DNA from: Cupriavidus sp. D384
Lineage (GTDB): Bacteria; Pseudomonadota; Gammaproteobacteria; Burkholderiales; Burkholderiaceae
DNA length: 32,448 nucleotides
NCBI RefSeq assembly: GCF_001652915.1
Contig: NZ_BBQI01000087.1
Span: 1-32,448 of the forward strand
Reading direction: 5' to 3'
Every line of letters begins with the position of its first letter. Position 1 is the first letter of the stretch. This document shows positions 25,237 to 31,167 of the stretch, in pieces. Both the position numbers and the translations under genes were made by a program. The notes below the pieces were generated by a model, which had not been told where the DNA came from, did no database searches, and was given only the letters and a program-made list of their open reading frames with translations.

Positions 25237-25749
25237 TTACTTGCCCGACTTTTCCTTGGGCGCCAGCATCGTGCCGCGGCACTTCGGGCTGCCGCAACGG
25301 CACTCGTATTCCTTCTTCAGCTTCTTCGTATAGCGCGCGTCAATGACCAGGCCGTAGTCATAGAACAGCTCTTCGCCCTCGGCGATATCGCGCAAGGCGT
25401 GGATAAAGACGCGGCCCTTCTTCTCGCGCGCCTCGCAGTTCGGCTCGCAGGCGTGGTTGATCCAGCGCGCACGGTTGCCGCCGAACTTGGCGTCGATGAC
25501 GTTGCCGTCGTCCAGGCTGAAATAGAACGTGTGGTTCGGATCCGTCGGATCGTGCGGATGGCGCTTGAGCGCTTCCTTCCAGGAAATGTGCTCGCCCTTG
25601 TATTCGATCACGCGCTCGCCCTCGGCGATCGCCCCAATCGCATAGACACCCCTGCCATGCACGCCTGACTGGCGCACTTCGATGCGATCGCTGGCGGTCT
25701 TCTTCTTGCCCGGCTTCAGTTCGTTGGCGTCCTTGGCCTTGTCCGACAT
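25237..25749 (-). CDS. SET-domain protein, putative protein-lysine N-methyltransferase
   Basis: A 170-residue protein made almost entirely of a SET domain with a post-SET zinc element. The N-terminal tail is lysine-rich (1-18). The AdoMet and active-site motif NHACEPNC spans N98-C105; the second signature GEELFYDYG contains Y130 and catalytic-type Y132; the post-SET cysteines are C150, C152 and C157 (YECRCGSPKCRG), which with C105 would hold one zinc. SET enzymes transfer methyl groups from AdoMet to lysine side chains; they are typical of eukaryotes but occur in several bacteria, where known targets include histone-like proteins in Chlamydia. ATG 25747-25749 has AGGA 8 bases upstream; extension of the frame to 26034 would translate the repeat-rich spacer and is rejected. 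It faces away from the HU gene. A link to HU is an inference only. Confidence 0.88.
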   Translation of the reverse strand: MSDKAKDANELKPGKKKTASDRIEVRQSGVHGRGVYAIGAIAEGERVIEYKGEHISWKEALKRHPHDPTDPNHTFYFSLDDGNVIDAKFGGNRARWINHACEPNCEAREKKGRVFIHALRDIAEGEELFYDYGLVIDARYTKKLKKEYECRCGSPKCRGTMLAPKEKSGK

Positions 25750-25796
25750 TCTGATGTTCCTGCGGTGGTGGGCCGGTCCAGTCCGGCGCGAACCGG

Positions 25797-25826
25797 ATGA
25801 TACCCGCGTGGCTGTGTCAGGTATAC
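25797..25826 (-). promoter_or_regulatory. Candidate promoter of the SET gene, with GTATAC in the -35 position
   Basis: On the minus strand a good -10 TATCAT (25802-25797) lies 48 bases before the SET start codon. At 18-bp spacing the -35 position is occupied by a GTATAC (25826-25821) instead of a consensus -35. If that hexamer is methylated or protein-bound, it could control the gene. The -10 is visible; the rest is inference. Confidence 0.35.
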
Positions 25827-25881
25827 GCATCATCGCCCGTGCGGGCAGCGACAGGTTTACGGCGTCGCCCACGTATACCGG

Positions 25882-25912
25882 TGTGGATAACCCGGCCTGT
25901 TTTTGTGGATAA
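25882..25912 (-). other. Two exact DnaA boxes in tandem (minus strand)
   Basis: TGTGGATAA at 25882-25890 and again at 25904-25912, that is TTATCCACA on the minus strand, the exact high-affinity DnaA box, 22 bp apart (about two helical turns) and in the same orientation. The first starts 3 bases after a GTATAC (25873-25878). Binding by DnaA is expected from established consensus but untested here. Confidence 0.8.
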
Positions 25913-26085
25913 GCGCATGGGTTTGATGTGGGCTGCCTGGGGCTGGCATGGGGAACGTATACGAACAACTTGGCAGGTATACGTCCCTCATCCCATCCCG
26001 AAGGATGAGTCATCCACGCGGGCCAACATTTCATCCCTGTGCTTTCGGTATACGTAAACGCTTGATCCGATTGACGTATACGGGG

Positions 26086-26094
26086 TTATCCACA
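26086..26094 (+). other. Exact DnaA box (plus strand)
   Basis: TTATCCACA on the plus strand, opposite in orientation to the pair at 25882-25912 and 4 bases after the CGTATACG at 26075-26082. The AT-rich stretch 26105-26160 begins ten bases further right. Confidence 0.8.
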
Positions 26095-26105
26095 GAAACG
26101 GGGGT

Positions 26106-26153
26106 GGTTTACCTATCACTACTATCTGTATACATGAAAGAAAGATGTAAACC
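26106..26153. repeat. Symmetric triad of GTWWAC sites in an AT-rich stretch
   Basis: Perfect 7-bp inverted arms GGTTTAC (26106-26112) and GTAAACC (26147-26153) flank a central GTATAC (26128-26133). Centre-to-centre distances are 21 and 19 bp, about two helical turns, so all three sites face the same side of the helix. The segment is clearly richer in A and T than its surroundings. Confidence 0.75.
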
Positions 26154-26615
26154 ATACGCAGGAGGACTGCCCCGGGGGATGTATACGCCACTGATCCGAT
26201 CGCGGCACGGCAACTGCCGTCTCGATTGCTTTTGTGGTCCCGATGAAAAAAGAGGCAGGACTGTCGCCCATGCATGCGCCGCAATCCATGGCGAAACAGC
26301 CAGGCGCGCGGTATACGTCGCCTGACCGCCACCTGACTGTCGTGCACAGCCCGTATACGCCCTGAGCGGGCTCCTGAGGGCGTATACGGCCGATCGCGCC
26401 CTCCGGGGTGCTCACGGCCGTCAGAACGCGTCCTGAGGCGTATACGCGGCTCCAGGGACGTTTACGGCAGATTGCCGGCCCTTGGGGCCTCGGGGCGTAT
26501 ACGGGCGTTCCTGCCGCTCGCCTTTTCTGCAAAAAACCCGCCAACCTTGACCTGACGCGGCCTGGGAGCCAAGTGCCGGTAACAAACTGTTCCCGGTGCG
26601 GCGTGTCCGACACGG

Positions 26616-26621
26616 TATGAT
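26616..26621 (+). promoter_or_regulatory. Candidate -10 element of the HU gene
   Basis: TATGAT, five of six consensus bases, 89 bases before the HU start codon. No good -35 sits at 16-18 bp; the nearest TTGACC (26547-26552) is too far away. Position and strand fit the HU gene but the promoter is incomplete by eye. Confidence 0.4.
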
Positions 26622-26710
26622 GTGGCCCGCGGCGTCTTTGCCGGGGCGGCTTCCAGCCAAGCCCTCCGGACAGGACGTCAGTGTTTTTTCAACTCGATAC
26701 GGAGTGAAGC

Positions 26711-26989
26711 ATGACGAAAACTGAACTGATCGACGCGATCGCAGCTGGCGTGGACGGTCTGACGAAGGCCAAGGCCGAGCAGGCCCTGAATGTGACCCTG
26801 AACGCCATCATGGATGCCGTGGCCAAGGGCGAGACCCTGAGCCTGATCGGCTTTGGCACCTTCAGCAAGGGCGAACGTGGCGAGCGCATGGCCCGCAACC
26901 CGCGCACCGGCGAAGAAATCAAGGTAGAAGCTGCGAAGACCGTGAAGTTCAAGGCAGGCCAGAAGTTCAAGGACGCCGTCAACCAGTAA
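26711..26989 (+). CDS. HU-family DNA-binding protein
   Basis: A 92-residue HU/IHF-family nucleoid protein of normal length. The dimer core and helix pair occupy residues 1-45; GFGTF is at 47-51; the DNA-gripping arm includes ARNPRTGEE with the intercalating P64; the C-terminal helix is lysine-rich (KTVKFKAGQKFKDAV). It bends and constrains DNA without strict sequence preference and supports replication initiation and repair (family knowledge). The first Gly of the usual GRNP arm motif is Ala (ARNP). GGAG lies 7 bases before the ATG. Upstream is the 960-bp GTWWAC/DnaA-box spacer; a DnaA box and a 12-bp repeat array follow downstream. It may be the main HU or a paralogue; one window cannot tell. 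Confidence 0.95.
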   Translation: MTKTELIDAIAAGVDGLTKAKAEQALNVTLNAIMDAVAKGETLSLIGFGTFSKGERGERMARNPRTGEEIKVEAAKTVKFKAGQKFKDAVNQ

Positions 26990-26995
26990 TGCCGA

Positions 26996-27013
26996 CGGGC
27001 AAGCTGTTGCCCG
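26996..27013 (+). terminator. Hairpin after the HU gene
   Basis: Perfect 7-bp stem CGGGCAA / TTGCCCG with tetraloop GCTG, 6 bases after the HU stop. No T-run follows, so intrinsic termination would be weak; it may stabilise the message end. Confidence 0.4.
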
Positions 27014-27081
27014 GTTCGCATGACCCCGCCGTGCCGCCGCCAGAGCCCGAAAGCGGCGCAGGTGCGCAGCGCGCGGGGACG

Positions 27082-27090
27082 TTATCCACA
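27082..27090 (+). other. Exact DnaA box downstream of HU
   Basis: TTATCCACA on the plus strand in the 238-bp stretch between the HU stop and the next gene. It is the fourth exact copy within about 1.2 kb (25882-27090). Apart from this box and the hairpin at 26996 I see nothing else in the stretch. Confidence 0.75.
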
Positions 27091-27227
27091 CCATTTTCCC
27101 CCCAGCTCCGCGTGGAGAATCGCACAGCCGGCACGGCCACTTCGCAGGCCTGCGGCAACCACGCCAAAATGTCATCCACGCTTGGCTGATCAAGGCCTTG
27201 CGCGAGATCAGGAATCACGAGCCTGAC

Positions 27228-28214
27228 ATGTCGTTCCGCTTGCCGCAGCGCACATTTCCACAGCCTTATTCACAGCGCTTTCCACACAAACTTCCACAGC
27301 ATTCTCCACAGGCGCGCACACGTACCTGGCAGGGGCTGATGGCGGTGGTGGCGCTGGCCATCCTGTGCGGTTGCAGTACCGCGCCGCCGCGTCCGGCCCG
27401 GCCGCAGGCGGTGCCGTTGCCGGACTACGAGCGCGTGGTCACGCCGCCCGGCGCCACGGCGCGTGAACGGATCGTCGATATCGCCCGGCAGGAATGGCGC
27501 AAATGGGGCAGCCAGGTGGTGCACATTGCCCGTGACGATTCGGCCTGCGTGACGCAGAGCCCCCTGCCCGCCCCGGCGGCGGCGCTGCCGGCCAGTGGTG
27601 CCGGCGGCAATGGGGCGGCGCTACAGCCGTCGGCCGATACCGATATGGAAGAAGACGGCGACAGCCAGTGCCTGCGTTTTCCCGATGGCACGGGCATGGA
27701 AGCCACGCCGCAGGGGTGCCGGATGGCCCAGCGCTACTGGGGCATCGTCGGCGAGGCGCCCGATTGCCGCCAGGTCACGCAGGGTGCGTGGGCGTGGTCG
27801 GCGGTGTTCATTTCCTGGGTAATGCGCAAGGCGGGCCTCGACAACGATCAGTTCCTGACCGGCCAGTCGCATTCGATGTACGTGGTGGATGCGCGCGATG
27901 GCATCCTGCCGCGCCCCGCCTTCCACGTGGAGCCAGTGCCTGGCGTGCCACGTCCTGGCGACATGATCTGCGCAGGCCGGGGGCGCGACAAATACCTGTC
28001 CGATCCTTCCGAGATCGACTTTGGCACTACGCCCATGCACTGCGACATCGTGGTCGAGGTGGACCGTGCCGCCAACGTGGTCAAGGCGATTGGCGGCAAC
28101 GTCCAGCAATCCGTCTCGATGGATGTGATCGACCTGAACGACGCCGGACAGCTCGACGGCTTTACGAACTCGCACATGCCGTGGCTGCTGATCCTGCGCA
28201 ACGACCTGCAGTAA
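27228..28214 (+). CDS. DUF2272-family lipoprotein
   Basis: A 328-residue predicted lipoprotein with the DUF2272 domain. The hydrophobic stretch LMAVVALAILCGC (37-49) ends in a lipobox with C49; the positive charges needed before it (ARTRTW, 29-34) are only present if translation starts upstream at ATG 27228, so I prefer this start to the ATG at 27339, although the first 30 codons are a 12-bp repeat array. The domain (about 78-328) has a low-complexity insert (104-145), then QGAWAWSAVFISWVMRKAG (185-203) and MHCDIVVEVD (270-279), a layout reminiscent of CHAP/NlpC amidases, but the position expected for the catalytic Cys is S191. The function is unknown; a cell-wall or periplasmic role is a guess from the fold-like pattern and the signal. 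Confidence 0.75.
   Translation: MSFRLPQRTFPQPYSQRFPHKLPQHSPQARTRTWQGLMAVVALAILCGCSTAPPRPARPQAVPLPDYERVVTPPGATARERIVDIARQEWRKWGSQVVHIARDDSACVTQSPLPAPAAALPASGAGGNGAALQPSADTDMEEDGDSQCLRFPDGTGMEATPQGCRMAQRYWGIVGEAPDCRQVTQGAWAWSAVFISWVMRKAGLDNDQFLTGQSHSMYVVDARDGILPRPAFHVEPVPGVPRPGDMICAGRGRDKYLSDPSEIDFGTTPMHCDIVVEVDRAANVVKAIGGNVQQSVSMDVIDLNDAGQLDGFTNSHMPWLLILRNDLQ
27252..27311 (+). repeat. Five tandem 12-bp units with a CCACA/TCACA core (degenerate DnaA-box-like array)
   Basis: Five units start at 27252, 27264, 27276, 27288 and 27300, each exactly 12 bp, each ending in CCACAG, TCACAG or CCACAC. Their last nine bases before the final one resemble the DnaA box: TTATTCACA (27266-27274) fits the relaxed consensus TTWTNCACA and TTCTCCACA (27302-27310) differs from TTATCCACA by one base; the other three differ by two or more. 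All have the same orientation. The array lies in frame in the first codons of the DUF2272 gene, using codons (ACA, TTT, CCA, CCT, TAT, TCA, CTT) that are rare elsewhere in this window. Confidence 0.8.
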
Positions 28215-28284
28215 ATGCAGCAATAACTGCCGCTGACAGGCCGATTCGGTACCGGCGGTAGCTTCTCAACATCGCCCCGCTGCA

Positions 28285-28312
28285 TTGACGGGGATTCCCC
28301 TGCCGCTAAACA
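28285..28312 (+). promoter_or_regulatory. Candidate promoter of the MIP-channel gene
   Basis: TTGACG (28285-28290) and TAAACA (28307-28312) separated by 16 bp, 30 bases before the start codon. The -35 is good, the -10 moderate. Confidence 0.4.
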
Positions 28313-28342
28313 CTGCGCGATCGTATTTCGACGATTTTTCGC

Positions 28343-29113
28343 ATGTCTGCTGCAGCGCCCTCTTCCTCTCCGTCCGCCCCCTATTCCACCCCCGACATCG
28401 CGCGCCGCCTGGTGGCCGAAGCACTGGGTACGGCCCTGCTGGTGGCTATCGTCGTTGGCTCCGGCATCCGCGCGGAACGGCTGGCTGCCGGCGATACCGC
28501 CCTGGCCCTGCTTTGCAACGCCCTGGCTACCGGGGCCGGGCTGGTGGCGCTGCTGGTATCGCTGGGGCCGGTGTCGGGCGGTCACTTCAATCCGGTGGTC
28601 AGCCTGTCGAGCCTGATCCAGGGCCGGTTGTCGCCGCGCGACGCGGCTGGCTATGTGCTGGTGCAACTGACGGGTGCCGTGCTGGGCGTGATGGCCGCGC
28701 ATGCGATGTTCGGCCTGCCCGCGCTGTCGATGTCGACGCAGGCGCGCACGGGGGCGCCGATGTGGTGGAGCGAATGCCTGGCGTCGTTCGGCCTGATCGG
28801 TCTTGCCATCGCCACCGGCCGCTCGCGGCCCGGGCTGGTGCCGTTTGTCGTGGCGGGCTACATCACGGCGGGCTACTGGTTCACGTCGTCGACATCCTTC
28901 GCAAACCCGGCCCTGACGTTGGCCTGCGCGATGACCGATACGTTCACCGGTATTCGTATGATCGATATTCCAGCGTTTATTCTGGCTCAGATATTTGGTG
29001 CTATGAATGCGACGCTGCTATTCCACTGGCTTTGCCCGCCGTTGCCGACCGAGCTACGCGCGGTGTCCCGGGGCCGATGGAAAGGCCGTGCCAGGCTTAC
29101 CAGCGCCGATTGA
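28343..29113 (+). CDS. MIP/aquaporin-family channel
   Basis: A 256-residue six-segment MIP channel of the inner membrane. The two half-helix motifs are GGHFNPVVSL (first NPA changed to NPV) and SFANPALTLA. The residue after the second NPA, nearly always the selectivity-filter Arg in water and glycerol channels, is Leu here; this resembles the bacterial MIP group often found in arsenic operons. It probably passes small neutral solutes, possibly metalloid acids, but no ars gene is near. There is no clear ribosome binding site at ATG 28343. The last third (about 28930-29030) is noticeably richer in A and T than its surroundings. The gene ends 17 bp inside the convergent porin gene. Confidence 0.88.
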   Translation: MSAAAPSSSPSAPYSTPDIARRLVAEALGTALLVAIVVGSGIRAERLAAGDTALALLCNALATGAGLVALLVSLGPVSGGHFNPVVSLSSLIQGRLSPRDAAGYVLVQLTGAVLGVMAAHAMFGLPALSMSTQARTGAPMWWSECLASFGLIGLAIATGRSRPGLVPFVVAGYITAGYWFTSSTSFANPALTLACAMTDTFTGIRMIDIPAFILAQIFGAMNATLLFHWLCPPLPTELRAVSRGRWKGRARLTSAD

Positions 29114-30818
29114 GCTGCACGCCGAAGATCGAGCCGCTGGTCTGCGTAGCCCAGGCGTCGGCCGGCGCCGCGAAGGTGATGCCGTCCACGTCGTTGGCGC
29201 GGCTGTACGTATAGAACGCTCGCAGGTTGGCGTTGCCGGTGGCCTTGCCCAGCGTCATCGTGGGCGCCACCGTGAATGCGGTGCGCTGGCCACCGACGCC
29301 AAACCCGGACGAAATCTGGTCGTGCGCCACTTCGAAGGTCAGCTTGAACTGGTCGTTGGCGACAAAGGCCGGCCGCACGCGCGTGGCGGCCCATTGCAGC
29401 GTACCGACGCCGGAGCGATCGAGCTGCAGGCTCGATTCCACCGATCCGGCCAGGCCAGAGCGGCCCTTCCATTCCATCGATTCCGAAACGCGTACCCGCG
29501 ACAGTGCGTTGCCCATGCCCGAATAGCCGGTCATGGCCGTGCGCGAACCCTGTCCGTACTGGAGGCCGAGCCGGTTGGTACCGTACAGCACGCCCTTCTG
29601 CTCATGCATGGCCGAAGCCCACCACGCGCTGCCCGTGTCCTCGATTTGCGACAGCGGCTCTACCCGCGTGAAACCGACACGGACCGAACCCTTGTCATTG
29701 GTGTCGATCGGGGCCGACAGCACCGAGTGATAGCTGGGAAGCTTGGCGCCATTTAGGTCGTTACGCGCGGTGTATTGATAACTCACGCCGAATTCGCCCA
29801 GTTTGGCGTTGTCGATGCCGAAACGCATCGATGGCGAGTTCGGCGGCAGCAGTCCGGACGACATCAGGAACGGATTGCTGTCACGGCGCCCCGCCCAGAC
29901 GCTGGCGCCGTCGAGCACGGTCAGCCCGGACAGGCCGCTGACAGACGTATAGAAGTTCGGCACCAGCGCGTAGGGGTCCACCGCTGCGGCATTGCCATTG
30001 ATCGATGTGGCATTGGTGCCCTTGGCCTGCGCAACCAGCTGGACCTGCGCGCCACCGCCGATATCCGCCACGGATTCGCGGATCTTGACCTCGCCCGAAC
30101 TGGTGCACGCCAGACCCTGCCCGAACCCTGCGGAGGGCGTACCGCCGCCCGGACACGCGCGCTGCGTGCCGGAGCGGTCTTCCACGGCGGCGCGGCCGCT
30201 ATAGCCGAGCCGCCAGACCGAATCGCCTGCGAGATCGTCAGCCGGAAGTTGCGAACGCAGCACTGGCGGGGCGTCGGACGGCGTTTCGGCCGCAATGTCG
30301 GCGTCTTCCGGATTGCGCGCCGCGGTCTGCGTGCCGTGCTGCGGCAGCGCCGGGAATTCGCCCAGCCGATGCGGAAACAGCACCACGGGTGGTGGCGGAG
30401 GGGGCGGCGGCGCCAATGAATCGGGCGGCCCGACAAAGTCGGGATTCTCGTTGGCCGGGGCCTGCGCTACCGTGGCGCCCGCCTCGGCGGGACTGGCCCC
30501 TTCGCTGCCGGCATCGGCCGACTGGATCAGGTCCGCCAGCGGGTCGGTAGATGCGGCGTTGGGTACGGCAGCAGCCGATGCGGCCGCAACTGGTACGGCG
30601 GCGGGTACGGCGGCGGAGGTCGCGGATGCCGTGACAGGCACGGCACCTGCGGCGACGGCGGATGTCACCTGCTGGGTCGTACTCTCCGCAATCATAGGCG
30701 GAGGTGCCACCGAAGTGCCCGTTTGTGCGCATGCGCTGAGCCCCCACGCGGCCAGAACGGCAAAGGCCAGGCGGCGACGGGCGAATGGACGGGAGGGAGG
30801 CAGTACGGATTGCAGCAT
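29097..30818 (-). CDS. LamB-like outer-membrane porin with lipoprotein N-terminus
   Basis: A 573-residue envelope protein in two parts. Residues 1-30 form a lipoprotein signal (three Arg, hydrophobic core, LSAC with C30). Residues 31-190 are low-complexity, rich in Ala, Val and Pro, with eight consecutive prolines at 137-144. From about residue 195 the chain looks like a beta-barrel and ends in an aromatic residue (FGVQLNRRW). The segment LTVLDGASVWAGRRD and the following glycine-rich stretch resemble the maltoporin/ScrY family; two cysteines (222, 238) may form the family disulfide. It may be a sugar or anion porin tethered by lipid; no signature fixes the substrate. The start ATG 30816-30818 has no clear ribosome binding site; a further 63 codons upstream are open but do not look coding. 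The stop overlaps the MIP gene end. Confidence 0.65.
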   Translation of the reverse strand: MLQSVLPPSRPFARRRLAFAVLAAWGLSACAQTGTSVAPPPMIAESTTQQVTSAVAAGAVPVTASATSAAVPAAVPVAAASAAAVPNAASTDPLADLIQSADAGSEGASPAEAGATVAQAPANENPDFVGPPDSLAPPPPPPPPVVLFPHRLGEFPALPQHGTQTAARNPEDADIAAETPSDAPPVLRSQLPADDLAGDSVWRLGYSGRAAVEDRSGTQRACPGGGTPSAGFGQGLACTSSGEVKIRESVADIGGGAQVQLVAQAKGTNATSINGNAAAVDPYALVPNFYTSVSGLSGLTVLDGASVWAGRRDSNPFLMSSGLLPPNSPSMRFGIDNAKLGEFGVSYQYTARNDLNGAKLPSYHSVLSAPIDTNDKGSVRVGFTRVEPLSQIEDTGSAWWASAMHEQKGVLYGTNRLGLQYGQGSRTAMTGYSGMGNALSRVRVSESMEWKGRSGLAGSVESSLQLDRSGVGTLQWAATRVRPAFVANDQFKLTFEVAHDQISSGFGVGGQRTAFTVAPTMTLGKATGNANLRAFYTYSRANDVDGITFAAPADAWATQTSGSIFGVQLNRRW

Positions 30819-31167
30819 GGACACAACAGGACCGGCGTGGACGAACTCCGGGTGGGAGGGCTCAGTTTTTAACAGGGGAACTTTTTGACAGCAAGCCGGG
30901 TTACAAAATCCCGCGATGCCGTCACAAAGCGTTGGAAATGCGTCGGAATTCCCACATTGCGGAAGATGCGATGCACCGCTTCGAAGCATGCCCCGGCGCC
31001 ATGGCAAAACCGTTGCAGAAGTGCTGAATTCCTAGCGAAAACCCCCATCCGGCAGGGCGTCCGTGCTTAAAACGCCACCGCTATAATCGACCGACCTGTC
31101 TTCCGCGTAACACAATTATCGGGTGCAAGGCAGTCACGCATACATATTTATAAAAGAGGAGATGTCC
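30819..31167. promoter_or_regulatory. Divergent promoter region between porin and TRAP binding-protein genes
   Basis: About 349 bp without a gene. On the plus strand a perfect -10 TATAAT (31082-31087) lies 80 bases before the binding-protein start, but no good -35 is 16-18 bp upstream. Toward the porin a weak pair TTGCTG / TTAAAA can be read on the minus strand near 30896-30869. A consensus TTGACA at 30885-30890 (plus) has no partner -10. Two similar T-rich stretches (TTTTTAACAG, 30866-30875; TTTTTGACAG, 30882-30891) form an imperfect direct repeat. Confidence 0.5.

Larger units (their letters stand above)
25821..26502. repeat. Dense cluster of GTWWAC hexamers (13 GTATAC, 3 GTTTAC, 2 GTAAAC)
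   Basis: GTATAC begins at 25821, 25873, 25957, 25977, 26048, 26076, 26128, 26181, 26311, 26353, 26382, 26440 and 26497; GTTTAC at 25855, 26107 and 26460; GTAAAC at 26054 and 26147. Six copies are the longer palindrome CGTATACG (25956, 26075, 26352, 26381, 26439, 26496). For 65% GC random sequence about 0.07 GTATAC and 0.27 GTWWAC would be expected in this length. Some neighbours are about 20 bp apart (25957/25977; 26107/26128/26147). Spacing is otherwise irregular and the intervening sequence is not repeated, apart from CCTGAGG(G)CGTATACG before the copies at 26382 and 26440. GTWWAC is, to my knowledge, an adenine-methylation motif of Ralstonia and Burkholderia. The block fills the spacer between the divergent SET and HU genes. 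Confidence 0.95.

Noticed and set aside
25750..26034. N-terminal extension of the SET protein by 95 codons
   Set aside because: It would translate the GTATAC-rich spacer, gives no family similarity, and the inner ATG at 25749 has a good ribosome binding site.
26126..26140. LexA (SOS) box around CTGTATACATG
   Set aside because: The right half CAG is missing at the correct distance.
25821..26502. CRISPR array
   Set aside because: The repeat is only 6-8 bp, palindromic and irregularly spaced, and there are no cas genes.
25821..26502. parS, SlmA or similar known chromosome-organisation sites
   Set aside because: The hexamer does not contain the parS core around CACGTG nor the GTGAG-type SlmA half-sites.
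25821..27320. Main chromosomal or chromid replication origin
   Set aside because: Neither dnaA-dnaN-gyrB-rpmH nor repA/parAB genes are within the window, so only a secondary DnaA-binding role is proposed.
30885..30913. Plus-strand promoter starting with consensus TTGACA
   Set aside because: No -10 lies 16-18 bp downstream; the AT-rich TTACAAAAT is only about 11 bp away.
31162..31167. ATG two codons upstream of the chosen TRAP binding-protein start
   Set aside because: It directly abuts the GAGGAG ribosome binding site, too close for initiation.
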